Shown here piece by piece: positions 9,131-20,728 of a stretch of 64,000 bases of DNA. The translations under genes were made by a program, and so were the position numbers. The notes below the pieces were generated by a model. That model did not search any database. It was not told where the DNA came from and was given only the letters and a program-made list of their open reading frames with translations. The stretch's first letter is position 1. Each line of letters opens with the position of its first letter. The stretch comes from Branchinecta lynchi (lineage: Eukaryota; Arthropoda; Branchiopoda; Anostraca; Branchinectidae): contig JAKZAP010000004.1 in NCBI GenBank assembly GCA_023053575.1, positions 19,603,624 through 19,667,623 of the forward strand, in the 5' to 3' direction.

Positions 9131-11590
9131 AATTTCGACTTTAAATCTTCGTTGTGGAGTTTGCCCAAATGTTGCAAATGAAGGCTTGTAGCTCGATGTC
9201 AGTATGACATCTCTACACAAGCAAATCTGCACAACGTCTCTGTGTCGAGTTAATTCTTTGGATGTTATTCATCAAAAGAGAAAAGCTCTTACTCTGTCAA
9301 CATTGAAGAACACGTTCATGATGTTTACGCTGTAACAATGTTATTGAAAAAGTTTTAATTAAAAAATATCGACAACAAAGCTTCGAAATAAACCCTTCAG
9401 TACACCGGAGCTGGCGCAAAACAAAACGTTCGAATAACAACGGACATAAGATAACAACGACAAACTAATAAAGCTACATAGTCGCTACTCGCACAAAGGC
9501 TTGCACAGAAACTGGCGAGAACTAGATCGTACATTCGGTTTTTTGGCTTTGCTACAAAAATACGCCTCTTAGTATGCTAGTAGATGATATCCGTGGGCGT
9601 TTGACCAAAAACAGGTTTTTGATAAAACTGTACTGGTCCTGTAGGTTTCACTGGGATTTAACCGGTTCATTCTTGTGTAAGGATCGCTAAAGCCAAGGGC
9701 CCATGATATGTTGTTCATAGTTGTTCTGCGGGCCTTTCACTAACAAATTTCCCTGCGATTAGCTTCCCCCCCCCCCCCTGTCCCTCATATCCAAGTTTCA
9801 AAGTTTTCACTAGACGAAAGCTGACTTATATAAATTAAGTAGGCTACTGGAGCCTGCTGGACCGAAAAAGTTGCCCACAAGTGCCATACAAGACAGTTTA
9901 AAAAACTGACTGGAAAAAAAGGGGAAACAAATTGTTTTATAGAGAATACATAGTGAAAGGCCATTGTGAATAACTAGACTACGAACCAATAATTATGGGC
10001 CCTGTCTAAAAAGCCTGGGCCAGAAATTTTGTCTCGCTAAACGACAAATCTGCCGTATTTTCCTAAGAATCTGAGCAGTAGAAACCAGGCTAAATTTGTT
10101 ATTTTTTTTCACGAGCACGCTACAGTAGTTACGTTTTTTATCGGAATTCCCCTCGCAATTCTCCTTTCTCGCGTTTTTGGACTATTCAGATGAAGCGAAT
10201 CCTCGTTTCTGGTGTTTTTGTCAGAATCAAAAACAGGGAAAGCCTCGCGATTCTGCAGAATCGAAAAGTTGTCCCGATGGTGAATTATCCATTCTCTTCT
10301 CTCCGTTCTCCTCCCTGATTGGTTAACTGACTGCGGGTGTTCAGTATGCATAAACACGTATACCGGGTTTCGGACGATCTGCCAAATTAGTGTTTTTGTC
10401 AAAAGCGAGAATGGAGAAGCCAGAGGAGCAAAAATGGTAATTTGTACGAGAATCGAGAATTCAGAACGGAGAATCTGGATCAAAAACGCAACTAGTTTGA
10501 CGGTTTATAAACCGATACAGCAACAAGATAAGCTGTTGCCGCCTCGGCGGAAAACATTTCAGAACCTTCGCTTAGTATCACAGAGAGACTTTCATGGAAA
10601 GTTATATTACTCTCGAAATAATCGACCGTAGCCCGATCTGTAAATATAAGGCACAGTCGTGGACTCCAAAATGTCCCCTCAGGAATCGAACTTGATAACA
10701 TGGGTCTCAGGATTTTCGTGGACGGTTAGGATTTGTTAACAGAGTCATAATCCATGGGTAATATTATTCACGGCTGTGTTCTTTGTCCCTCGGAGTACTC
10801 ACCAGTCTCGGGTTTTACCAATAAGGCGTTTTACCATTCACGGGTGACTACTTCCTGGTCTTCTAACCCGTTTATTGTAAACCTGCTCAAGAGGTTGGCT
10901 GTGATGAGATCACGAATGCGTCGAAAACCGCGTTATAGGAGAAGAACCGGAAAACAGAGAAAAAAGACCAGAAGCAGCCTGGAGTGCAACGAACGCACCT
11001 CGTGTCGAATTTTATGAAACGTTACCTAGTCATTCCGCCCATTTCTGATATTTGGAACTTCTTATTCAGGCTAACGCCAGGATACCGATTTTTGCATCTA
11101 TCGTATCTCGCTCTTTTCGAAGCGAATCACGCTTCCACTTGTTACTTCCGGGGCGCTTATTGGTCAGAAAGAATACTGGAAGAGAAAACATCTGCTGCGA
11201 CTTTGCGTTTAGTATTTTTAGAGTATTTTGACCAAGGGATTTCTGAGCAATATCAGGAATAGTTCGTTCCCGTTATCTCAGTTCCCATTTTTCGGCCGGA
11301 ATCGAAAGTAAAGGGTGTGGTGCAGTATCGTGCTTGGGGGGTTTGTAACGTGAGTAACCGGCCCAAATTTCAGCGTTGGACCCCAGATGTGACCAGCGAA
11401 AATTCCGAATTCCAAGTTTTCAAGTTCTCAACCTCACCGCATTTTGAAGGTTAAGGTACATTTTGGGTTCATAACAGTATCTGAGGAAATGAAGCCGTTG
11501 TCATATTTCCATCACTTGCCACTATAATGAGTAGCCAAGCTTACCCAATTAATGGCGAATTTCTGAAAAACGTGAGTGTCCTATTCAACC
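9131..11590. other. Intergenic DNA between tolloid and MPV17 genes
   Basis: Holds a poly(C) run near 9768 and the second copy of the GGAGTGCAACGAACGCA repeat at 10786-11000. Several open frames occur, but none shows a recognisable motif or splice signals. Confidence 0.5.
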
Positions 11591-11872
11591 TTAAAACAGA
11601 TTGAATGATACCCTGTATAAATACAGGGGATATGTCTCGGGACGTGTTCGCTGGAAGACTCCTCCCAGAACAGAGAAGAATCCAGCCTTCAGCTCAATCG
11701 GGTTCACGTCGACCTCCACATCGTCTTGGATTTCTAAGCCAGGCGTGTCTGCCTTTCTACTTACAGCCAGAGCCAAAACTGTATTTCTGAACACGGATAG
11801 AAGCTGTACTACTACAACCCTGTAGGCTGGGGCGACAAAGTAGAAGTTAGCAAGCTGCATACCTGGGATGAC
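11591..11872 (-). CDS. Mpv17: MPV17-like terminal exon
   Basis: The acceptor CTCTTATAG precedes GTCATCCCAGGTATG. Joined to the previous exon this reads NWT-VIPGMQLANFYFVAPAY, the MPV17 signature (N-W/Y-x-x-W/I-P-x-x-Q-L-A-N-F). An alternative AG twelve bases further in would lose the proline and is less likely. After the last helix (VVVVQLLSVFRNTVLALAV) the frame stays open for about 50 residues to a stop at 11591. That is longer than vertebrate MPV17, which stops soon after the helix. Confidence 0.87.
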   Translation of the reverse strand, partial: VIPGMQLANFYFVAPAYRVVVVQLLSVFRNTVLALAVSRKADTPGLEIQDDVEVDVNPIELKAGFFSVLGGVFQRTRPETYPLYLYRVSFNLF

Positions 11873-14282
11873 CTATAAGAGAATATAGGGTCAGATTTTA
11901 TGGTTACCAAAGGGGCATGAAACAGCGGGACACCACACTGTCGGAAACAACACTAAACACACAGATGCCGACCAGGGTTGGTCACCAAGAACCAGGGTGT
12001 ACGAATTACTTTGGGTTACTTTTGGTTACCTTGGGTTACTTTGAGATACTTTCCAGGGTGTACGAAGTTACTTACGGTGACCAACCCTGGGATGCGAAAC
12101 CTTATGTTAAATGTTCTCAAAGTTCTGTCGTCTTTTCGTAAAGTATAAGACCTGAAACCGTTCCATCAAAGTTGAAACTGACTTCTCTGTTATGTTTTAC
12201 GAAAAATAACGCTTAATACGGTCACAGCATAAGTATTCTGTTCACTTTTTAACGCTTAACACAACTATACCCATGTCCCCATGTGTGTGTTAAAGTTTAA
12301 ATCTCTGACTGTGTGACACGTGGGCATAGACGTCTTAGAAGTGACAAGAGGAAGAGGAGAACAAAGAAAAAACGAAGTAAATTCAACAGGCGTATTTCTA
12401 ACAGAGTCTGCTCAAATTTTCCGTCAAAATACTGGTCTCGTTAGTGCCAGGGAAAGTCTTCAGGTCCAAAAACAACTCTGGCAGATGGCCAACACCAAGG
12501 TCTACGATGTACTACCCTCGCCAACCAATTTATTCAGATCATTTGCCCGCAAGCGGCAAGGGCGCTTTGTTGATGGAAGATCGTTCGTTAGTGGATTTTT
12601 CTTGTCAGTTTGTTATGTCTTCATTCTTTTCTTTTTTTCTCTACTTCTTTTTCTTTCTTTTTTAATTTTTTGGGTTTGTTTCCCTTAAAGCACAACTCTT
12701 ACTAGAAATGATCTTTCCCCTATGAAATGGATAAGAAAAAAACGTTTTCGAATGTACCATTACTTTCCACCTGAAATTAGCGATTTTCTCGTTAGCGCTG
12801 GTCGATTACGTCCAGCCTTCCTGCTCTCCAACGCGGCGGCTGGGCGCAAAACATTTGAAAACTGAACGTGCCGTGGTTAAAAGTGGGAAACTGAGCAAAT
12901 AAAAGAAGTAATAAACAAAAGCTTCTGAGATCCTCATGTGTGAAAGAGTTATCAGCGGACGTTGAAGATTCCGGTAAAAGTTTCATTGTGTGACGAGCAA
13001 AACTCGGCAAGACGAAAAAAGAGCTAAAAATTCATAGGCACAAAATTAGACAGTGGAGAAAGGTGGGGATTTTAGAAGCTTACTATTCCGTATGGGAGTT
13101 AGCTATATTATAAATAGCAGAATAAGCAAGAGAGGTCCTTTAAGACTATATGAATAAAGAACAAGCCCCGCCCATTGCCATGCCTTATGGCAGGGCCGTA
13201 AACAGTGAATGGTGTTGTTTTATTTTTGCGAATAAACTATACTGAAGAACGGTGCACAAAACAAACACCGTCCGCTTTATGAAGGCTGTAATAAGTGAAA
13301 GTTTAAATGCGGCAGTCCGAAAGCACACCCATAGTCCATACGACCAGTTTTATGCCTTCTACAACCCGTTCTCCTAACGAGCGTCATAATCCTGTGTACG
13401 TACCGTCCAGTTGATCAGCTGTGTTCTCCAGTAAGAATCTCGAAATCGCTGCTTGATATCGGCAAAGGAGTGACCCTGCGTCACTCCGTTGTAGACTAAG
13501 AAACAGGAGAGCATAGATGGCGCGAAAACGAGCTGATCGCATGCAGTCTTCTTCAGAGCCGTAATGACTCCGCCGGGCTTCAACTGTCTGTCGAGAAAAC
13601 GATACCAAGTGCTGAAGGCAGGACCCTAAACAAAATCACAATTGTCAAGACGCGATTCGATTTCTTTTCTTTACTTTGCCTACACCTTGTCGGCCAAACT
13701 TCTTCAATATTTAGGCGGTTTACCGAGCATATTGAAGTAAACTAAACGTATTAAATCTCTCTAGATCGCAGCTTGGTAGGCACGCCACGCCACTTGACTT
13801 TAAGTAAGTAAAGTAATTTATTTGCGACCCACCATTCTTGAAAGCGGAGAATATAAAAGGAAATAAAAAACAATCATAAATACAATTTTTCCAGTCTTCA
13901 GCAAGGAAACACTGTAAACTATCTTTCTGGGATCCTGGCCCAAATTCGCTTGTAAAGTAGCAAAGATTCTCAGCTTTGGACGCATGTGTGCTTTGCGACA
14001 TTCTGATAGTTGAGTCTCGATGCGATGTAGCTTTAATGGCTGGACAATATTCAAAAAAGGGTTTGACTAAGGTGAGACTCGACATAAATTTTCACCGCGT
14101 GTTTTTCGACTGATTGTATAATTTCAGTGAGTGGTTTGGGGGGAGGGGGGGGGGATAGAAACTTACCGCGATGAAGACTCCGAAGCCAGCCAGTCTTAGA
14201 CATCTCTTCCAATCAAAATCATCATATTCCTTTTTCTCTATTGCTAGCTGGCAGACAACATCGCCAGTAGCCATTAGGGTTC
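11591..14282 (-). CDS. Mpv17: MPV17/PMP22-family mitochondrial inner-membrane protein (three exons, 5' end missing)
   Basis: Three exons (14282-14167, 13625-13404, 11872-11591) join with phases 0 and 0. They give about 205 residues aligned to nearly all of MPV17 after its first helix. Diagnostic segments are TLMATGDVV, GPAFSTWYRFLDR, DQLVFAPSMLSCFLVYNG, and NWTVIPGMQLANFYFVAPAY with YRVVVVQ. MPV17 is a four-helix inner mitochondrial membrane channel needed for mtDNA and nucleotide maintenance. QLANFYxV favours MPV17 itself over PXMP2 or MPV17L. The C-terminus runs about 45 residues past the usual end, ending LYRVSFNLF. The first exon (initiator and W-x-x-Y...YP motif) was not found. An ATGG at 14371-14368 in good context, just before a GT, could start a short MG-only first exon, but this is speculative. 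Confidence 0.88.
11970..12090. mobile_element. Short TIR element (CCAGGGTTGGTCACC ends)
   Basis: CCAGGGTTGGTCACC at the left pairs with GGTGACCAACCCTGG at the right, 15 bases perfect over about 120 bases. The inside has repeated GGTTACTTT. The flanks GATGCCGA and GATGCGAA are similar, possibly a decayed 8-base hAT duplication. It lies just inside the last MPV17 intron. Confidence 0.55.
12091..12686. other. MPV17 intron, no feature recognised
   Basis: Pyrimidine-rich near 12600-12690. Open frames here are unconvincing. Confidence 0.4.
12687..13020 (-). repeat. Dispersed repeat B, copy 1
   Basis: Inverse of 43824-44212 with many substitutions. Shared blocks include CCTTAAAGCACAACTCTTAC (inverse at 44190-44212), the CCTTCCTGCTCTCC block and the ADNSFT-coding block at 12950. 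Similarity holds in a translated frame on both copies (SADNSFT, then K/R-SF), so the source may have been coding, but stops and gaps interrupt it. Confidence 0.5.
13404..13625 (-). CDS. Mpv17: MPV17-like central exon
   Basis: Acceptor TTTAG, then GGTCCTGCC; donor ACG before GTACGT. The 222 bases are in phase 0 at both ends and encode 74 residues: GPAFSTWYRFLDRQLKPGG, ITALKKTACDQLVFAPSML, SCFLVYNGVTQGHSFADIK and NWT. The GP-x-x-x-W-Y, DQ-x-x-F-AP and NW motifs are invariant in the MPV17/PMP22 family. Confidence 0.92.
13800..13870 (-). repeat. LINE/SINE 3'-end fragment with (TTAC)n tail
   Basis: TAAGTAAGTAAAGTAATTTA, then TTTGCGACCCACCATTCTTG and GCGGAG. This matches the inverse of 2640-2730 and the copy at 39068-39140. 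It lies in an MPV17 intron. Confidence 0.5.
14167..14282 (-). CDS. Mpv17: MPV17-like exon (helix 1 end to helix 2)
   Basis: Acceptor TGTTTTAG; donor GCG before GTAAGT. Two leading bases complete a codon from the missing exon; then TLMATGDVVCQLAIEKKEYD, DFDWKRCLRLAGFGVFIA. T/S-L-M-x-x-G-D-x-x-x-Q and D-W-x-R-x-x-R are family signatures. The exon ends in phase 0 right before GPAFSTWY. An ATG lies at 14274 but is internal in the family. Confidence 0.9.
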
Positions 14283-14465
14283 CTAAAACAGTGTAAAACT
14301 TTAGCTAACCCGTCTATTCAAGTTGAACGTTTGGTATTAATTAAAGCAGACCTCGCATTGCTTATACCCATGGCTCTGGCTGTTTTGAGCCGGGCCCGTT
14401 GAAAAAACACGGATCAAGTTAGACCACCGTTTTTTGGATGAGTGAAACTATGTCAGTAAACAATA

Positions 14466-14905
14466 GCTGCGTTCGTTTTCGTCGTTCGGTTCGCCGTTCC
14501 AACCGGCGTTCTACTACAAACGTTTTCTTTACAGCACCGTTCGTGAACAGCGTTGAACTGCCGATAATAAGCAGTTTTCTTTGTTCGGTTGAACTACCGT
14601 TTCATTCGTCGTTCCTGAAACGACGAACTGAGCCGGAAAGTCAGTTTCAACATCTCTGTTCAGTAAAAAGGCGCGAATTTTCAAAATTCTCGACAAAGGC
14701 TTTGGTCCTGTTACGCTAAAATCCGTTTTAGTACTTTATTATAGCTGCTGTTGCAAATATCAAGTTACTTCGACTATTCACATTTTCGTATCAACTTCGT
14801 TCGTGAAACGACGTTTATAGAACGTGCCGAAGAAAACACTAATCTGAAAATATTTAAACGACGTTCTTCGTACCGACAACGACGAAAACGAACGCGGCTG
14901 ATCTC
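14466..14905. mobile_element. Foldback/MITE-like element with CGTTCGTTTTCGTCGTT ends
   Basis: AGCTGCGTTCGTTTTCGTCG at the left is mirrored by CGACGAAAACGAACGCGGCT at the right. Motifs such as GTTCGTGAAACGACG recur inside. No clear target duplication was seen. Confidence 0.55.
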
Positions 14906-14935
14906 GGCAAAAACGCAGTCTCGCAAACAGTGTCG

Positions 14936-15000
14936 GGAACATGAGATGCATGTTCATGCACGGGAAACATGAGATGCATTTCACGGGAACATGAGATGCA
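14936..15000. repeat. Short tandem repeat GGGAACATGAGATGCAT x3
   Basis: Three near-identical units with a spacer of 7-9 bases, each containing ATGCAT. Adjacent to the foldback element. Confidence 0.7.
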
Positions 15001-16429
15001 TATTGAAAGGCAAGTGTGAAAATCAGTGAGCTGTCGTTAGACGAGTTAGAATGTATCGACTGAAAGTCCGATCTCCGAGTTTACATAGGTGGGTGGATTA
15101 CGGAAGTCGGTTGCGTTGGGATTATGGGTGCGACGACTCCTTGAAGAAAATCTCGAGTCTTCCTTAGTTCTTCTTCAAACCTTTCTCCCAGGTTCTGTCT
15201 ACAACCCCCCCACCCCCCTCCCGGCGATGACCCCGCGGACATAATCCCACCGGCGAAGGAAAAAACTGTACCAAAACCCCAACGGCAGCCTCCCCCCCCC
15301 ACACACACACAGTGTTAATAAAATGCAATATATTCTTCTAAAAAGTATTTATAGAGGTGATCGGCCAACGAACCGCCGTCAAGCGTTTCCGGAAAGTCTT
15401 TAATTGCTTGCAGTCTTAATTGTCTTGCGAAGTGTAGCCTGCGTTCAGGTAGCATTATGTCTCACGTCTCAGTTCAGCTTCTCAGTTCTCTCGCAGATAC
15501 TCTTGATGACTAGCTGTACGTGTCGATGAAGACCCGGCGGAAGAGCTGGAAGCATCACCACAGCTGTCCACAACGAACGCCGTTTATTGGTAGACACAGG
15601 ATTTGACTCATCGTTTGGGCGACGTTTCTCGTTCCTCCCGAGGTTTACTGGCTTGTTTTGGACTCTGTCATATAGTGTATTATCGTTTGGAGAGGAAGGA
15701 CTGTTGGTAATGAGAAACGGGAAGTGACTATCCATCTAACTTCTCGGTTCTGATTGCGATTCCGAGTCGGATGATGCCTGTGATTGCAAAGCTTTTATCC
15801 GCTTTCGTTTTTGAACAAAAATGCAGAAATGAAAGATTGGATTTATTCATTAGTAAAAAAAACACGAGTAGGAGAATTGTGGGCATAATCGCGAGGAGAA
15901 TTGAGATAAGAAAAAAAACGCAACTTATGTTTGGTGTTAGAGCTAGGCGTCGCCTGTCAAGATTTCTCCGACGACCTTTCCAAGCAGACGCCACTGCAAA
16001 TAGGATAGATGGAACGGACTACGTTTGTAACCTAATTAACAAATAACATAAAATTCATGGGCAGAAAGTTACAGTACCTGCTCGGATCGCTTCTCTGAAC
16101 GTAGACTTGGCAAATACGGAAACTACTGTGTTGATCATCGTCGCAGCTACTGTTTACCACTGTAGGGATCGTATGGTCTGAGAATAATCCTAGGAAGAAA
16201 CTAACACTGAAATAATCATGACCGACTAGAATGAATGTGAGAATAGACTGGTAAAGATCGGCTAAATTTGCGTCAGCGGAGCTGGCAAGCACAAAAAGTA
16301 ATTATCAGACCAGATATGAATCTAGAATCAGTCGAACATTCGAAACCTCGCTCATTGCACACACCGACCACGTCCCGTCATGGTATTCGAATAGCCTAAA
16401 AGGCGGTCATTTGATTGAAAGCCTTCGTA
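15001..16429. other. Intergenic DNA upstream of MPV17, with dispersed-repeat fragments
   Basis: C-rich stretch at 15200-15310. The 15480-15690 segment resembles 24880-25010 and the inverse of 8458-8620 (shared GTCATATAG and TCATCAAGAGTAT-type motifs). A hydrophobic 88-codon minus frame at 15994-15728 has no homologue that I recognise. The missing first MPV17 exon may be here, but I could not identify it. Confidence 0.4.
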
Positions 16430-16529
16430 ACAAGAGCTAGAAGCTCATATGGCACTTGCAAGGCTTGGTAAGAGGATGAAAGCAGGAATTTGCCAATTCG
16501 TGCGTTTGTTGTGATGATGGACCCTTGGA

Positions 16530-16815
16530 AATCGCATTTGTGATGATGCGCACTTTAAGGGCGCTACAAATTCATCTGTAATCAAAACCCTTGAGGCAAA
16601 ATTGATCCTGGGTCATTTAGGATCACGGCTATAGGCTATATATAGTTCTTTTTTTACTTTTCGGTGAAGATGCGCACTTTAAGGGTACTAAAAATAATCA
16701 TTTCTAAGGAAACCCCTTGAGGCAAACATGATCATGGGCTCATTGGGATCATGAAAGTGTAGATTTTGTATAAAAGTACTTTTTGTACTTTGCGGTTAAG
16801 ACGAGTTCTTTAAGG
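16530..16815. repeat. Two-unit tandem repeat inside the HINE-like copy
   Basis: GATGCGCACTTTAAGGG at 16535 and 16669, then CCCTTGAGGCAAA at 16590 and 16726, spacing about 135 bases; a third partial unit starts at 16795. Other copies of the family lack this block, so it is a local expansion. Confidence 0.6.
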
Positions 16816-17169
16816 GATGGTCGGATCCGGGAAGTGACAATTTCTAAGCCAAACTTGTCAAGTCTCTAATCTCCAGGCCAAGTTTCATCGTCTTAGCACA
16901 TCTGGAAGTACCTTAACTCGGAATTAGCCATATTCCTGTTCAGTACTGTAGCGGATGCTATATTACGTTCATTTTTCTTACTGGCATTTAGCTCAAGTTG
17001 ACTAGGTGTAGCGGATGCTGTATTACATCGTTTGCCCCCGGGGTGTGCAATGACTCTGAGTGGAATGAATATTGTTTGATTGTCACTGGGGAAGCGCGCA
17101 GAGAGAAGTGTCAATGTTTTGTTGAAATAATATTTAATAAACTGGAATAATTCAATAGTTTTGGTGACA

Positions 17170-17402
17170 GTCCAGCGCAAGCACTTCCAAGCGGACTAGT
17201 TTCTGTTAATCCCCCTATGCCTCACCTTCGGTACTCGCAGGTTAGTGAGTGGACCTCTCATCTGTGTCCCAGGTAATGGAGGTGAAAGTGAAAGTGACCC
17301 ACTACCCTATGGAGTCGACTTTTTACTATGTTTAAACAAGTGATGGTTATGAGGCAATGGGGGACTAGCAGAAACTAGTCCACTTGGAGCGCTGAACTGT
17401 AA
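17170..17402. mobile_element. MITE family A, rearranged copy in reverse
   Basis: CCAAGCGGACTAGTTTCTGT then TAATCCCCCTATGCCTCAC is the inverse of the right end of the 37227-37504 copy. GACTAGCAGAAACTAGTCCA then CTTGGAGCGCTGAACTG is the other end. The middle is shorter and diverged. Confidence 0.6.
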
Positions 17403-18345
17403 TAGGACAATTCCCCCCCCCCCCCAGAGTGCCCGAATCGGGTCCGGTACTGTCACTGATGTATCTAAGGCTTATGCTTGTTCTTCCCACCAAGTGTCAT
17501 CCCAGTCGCTACACTTTAAGCGTGTCACAACCCCCCCCCCCCCCCACCGGCTCTCACACATTGATCGATCTTGCCCGCACTTGAAACGGAATATCTGAGA
17601 CATGAGACATGAGCTCTTTTCGAATATCAAGTTTCATTAAGATCCGATCACCCGTTCAAAAGTTGGACATACCTCAAGATTCCGGACTCAATCTCGCTCC
17701 ACTCCCCCCACGATGGTCAGATCGGAGAAGCGACTGTTCTTAAATTAACATTTTCAAGAATTTCAAGTCCCTTATACGCATGCCAAGTTTCATCTTCCTA
17801 GCACATATGTAAACATCTTAACTCGGTATCACCGGAATTTCGGAACCCTCCCTCCAACACCCCCACGGTGCTCGGATCTGGTCCGGTCTTGTCATCTGAG
17901 TATCTGGGGCTTGTGCTTGCTTTTCCCACAAAGTTTCATTCCGATCCGTCCACTCTGAGCCTGTTACACGATTTTCGGTTCCCCCGTCAAACCCCCCAAA
18001 GGGGGGGGGGGTTGGACGGAATCCATTCCGGACTTGAAGTATGACATCTGAGACACGAGGCCTTTCCAAATATCAAAGTTTCATTAAGATCCGATTCCCT
18101 GTTCAAAAGTTATACATATGTCAATATTCCGTATTTCCCCTACCTTCACACTTCCACGGTGGTCGGATCGGGGAAGTGACTATTTCCAAGTTAGTTTAGT
18201 CGGGTCCCTAATACGCCTGCCAAGTTTCATCGTCCTAGACTTTTGGAAGTAGGCTAGCCTAAGTCGAGAACAATGGCCGGACAGACCGACAGACAGACAG
18301 ACAAGTGATCTATATATAGCACTTGGCGAAGCTGCAAGTGCCATA

Positions 18346-19700
18346 AAAATCTGATAACGGTTAGAAGAAGAAGTAGTGAGGTGATCTGCAGCAAATAGCT
18401 TAATTTGCAGAACGGAAAAGTCGTTTTTGTATGAAGCTGTAATTCGCAAATAATCATCATCGTCTGATAATCAGTCAGCTGGATTCTAAATCCTAATTGC
18501 CAGTAAGTGCAATTTAAGGTGATTAACAATCGACTTCTCTCACATTGCTGCTCGCAATCTGTGCGTTTATCTTTCAATCCTAATCTGTCTGCACTAACGG
18601 ATTTTACGCTTACAAAATTCACACACATTAAATATATCTTACGTACAGCATTTCAGTTCGTTCTCTGTAGGCTAATTTCCTATCACTTTCAATAACCGAC
18701 TTCACTAAGTTTTGTTCAAGTCTCTCGGATAAGGAAAGGGAAAAACCGAAAATTGTCTCGAGAAAAATCCGAACGTCATATCTAAAACCAACAGCCGTCA
18801 ATGGGATATCCACGATAATCTGGTGTGAACGACATGATGATACTTTTATATTTTACGGGAGTCGTGATTTTTTCCCGAGGACCATAAATTCAATATTGAC
18901 TAAAAGTATTTCAAGCGCAAAGTTTTTGAACCGCTGAAACGCTATAGGCATACGCTAACTAACGAAGCATGGATCAGGATTCAGGGAGCAGTGTTGGTCC
19001 TTTCTCCGACGGAACCTGTAGACCACCTGGCCGCAAAAGCCTGTGACGTCATGGCGCCTACGAAATTGAATTTTTTTGTTCAGCTTCAGCGGCAAAGGTT
19101 TCCTGTGGAATTCTGTGGTTGGCCAGAGGTACGATTTTAATGACCATTTTTTGTTTACAGCTAACCCGGTTGCATGTTTCGTAACTTCAGGTTTCAAGTG
19201 ATGCCGATTTCATCGGTTTTTGATTTACTTGAAAGCAAACCAAATAGAAATCAGAGAAAAAACGAAATACGTCATGTGATCAGAATTAAAAAAAAAGTTG
19301 GTTTCGAACACGAAAATCCAGTTTGCTTTAATAAGACGAGCTAATGTTCGTAAAACAATAAATCCCTTTTCCCAAAAAGAGTTACCTTAAAATGGGCCAA
19401 AAAGCTTTGAAATTGCAGAATTCTGCGACATTTTTTGGCATAGGTGAGATCTCCTGTCAAATTTTGCCACATCTATGAACTTGGGGAGAAGCCGAGAACC
19501 TGTGATAAGTAAGAGAATTCTGCGACCAGACGACTGTCAGGGACCAGGAGAGCAGTCACAGTCAATATTAAAATCAAGTCAAGATCAAGAAAAATACGTT
19601 TGAACGACAAAGGAGCTGAGCCGCTGAAAGATATATCCATACGACAAAAGCAAGAGCAGTTTTAGTGGTCTGGGTACATAGGGTCCCAATATTGACAAAG
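18346..19700. other. Intergenic, no feature recognised
   Basis: AT-rich, moderately low-complexity sequence. Frames on both strands overlap each other and none shows a known motif. Confidence 0.4.
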
Positions 19701-19917
19701 AAATCCCTTTTTGGGATCCGAAAACGTAAGTGGAGGGATACCTATGACATCGCAAAAGTTGTCCGTCCGTCTGTAAGCATGATAACTCTCGAACGGAATG
19801 AGATATTTTGATGAAACTTGGTGTGAGAATTCTTTGGGTCATCGGACAAGTCAAGTTCGGAGACGGGCTTTGTAGCCCTAAATTTAGGGGTGGGGGTTCA
19901 AATAAAAGGGCAAACAA
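19700..19917. repeat. Dispersed repeat C, copy 1 (GATGAAACTTGG block)
   Basis: Matches the inverse of 40021-40200 with divergence. Shared features: GTCCGTCCGTCTGT versus ACAGACTGACAGACG; GATATTTTGATGAAACTTGG versus its inverse; GGGTCATCGG and TAGCCCTAAAT. Similar in style to the HINE-like monomer but a separate family. Confidence 0.5.
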
Positions 19918-19929
19918 AATATTTTGAAA

Positions 19930-20540
19930 CTGCTAATGTGATATTCGATTATGAGGTAATAAGACACGCTGAACACGATGATGAAAACCATTTTATCGCC
20001 GGACAAATAGTTCGTCCAAAATCCGGCAAAAACCGGAAAGTTTTTTTAAAAGTATAATTTTGATATGACGTTGATTAAATGTTTGATTTAGGGCTAAGAA
20101 GACTTGCTGAACAATTGTGTGAAAATCGTTTTCTACCCGGACAAGTAGTTCGTCCGGAATCCGGCCAAAACCTGAAAATTTGTTAAAAGTAAAAGTTTTG
20201 TTTGTAGTTGATTATAAACCCAATTAAGGAGTAAGAAGTGGTGCTGAATCCGTATATGACAATCATTTTTTACCCGGACATATAATCCGCCCGGAATCCG
20301 GATGGAACCGGAAAATTTGTTATAAGTTAAATTTTTATTTGAAGTTGATTAGATGTTCGATATTGGTGAAAGAAGATGAATTCGTTTTTTAGCTTTCTTT
20401 TTTCACCGGACAAGTAGTTCCGGAATTCAGTCGAAACCGGAAAATTGTCAGAAGTAAGGCAGGAAGTTTTCGTCAAAATAGATGTGACTTTTAGGGCTAA
20501 ACACACATGCAGAATCCATAGCTGAACCTGGTTTTCACAG
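19930..20540 (+). repeat. Tandem array of about 125-base units (CCGGACAAGTAGTTCGTCCG)
   Basis: Four to five diverged units, each with CCGGACAAGTAGTTCGTCCG, GAATCCGGCCAAAACCGGAAA, then a TTGATTAAATGTTCGATTTA block and AGGGCTAAGAAGAC. Related units occur in reverse at 32290-32860, and single units near 31030-31150 and 39440-39620. ACAAGTAGTTCGTCCGGAATCCGG carries several partial palindromes. Confidence 0.7.
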
Positions 20541-20728
20541 ATGATTAGCTATTCGGCCTTAATCTGTTTCTGAATTTTGAAATTAAAAATGTTCAAGGAG
20601 TCTGGCGAAGACAAGACCCAATTGTCTAGATCAAATATTGGATTTTTTGGATCCCATCGAAACCTTTGCTCTTGTTCCTCTTGCACATTGAAATACTCGT
20701 ATAAAAAAATTCGGTACCAGGGAGCGTG

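Larger units (their letters stand above)
16430..18345 (+). mobile_element. HINE/Helentron-like element, nearly complete copy with nested MITE
   Basis: Starts AACAAGAGCTAGAAGCTCAT then ATGGCACTTG. It ends in a hairpin TAGCACTTGGCGAAGCTGCA then AGTGCCATAAAAA, preceded by a GACAGACAGACAGACAAG run. Core monomers with CCAAGTTTCATC and GATCCGATTCCCTGTTCAAA are present at 16860-16915 and 17430-18240. A MITE-A copy interrupts it at 17170-17402. Confidence 0.6.

Noticed and set aside
14362..14400. Short exon ending ATGG before GTATAAG as MPV17 exon 1
   Set aside because: Good initiator context and phase, but it would delete the conserved first helix; not supported enough to list.
15728..15994. 88-codon hydrophobic minus frame as MPV17 exon 1
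   Set aside because: No W-x-x-Y...YP motif, no suitable phase-1 donor; AT-rich DNA gives hydrophobic translations by chance.
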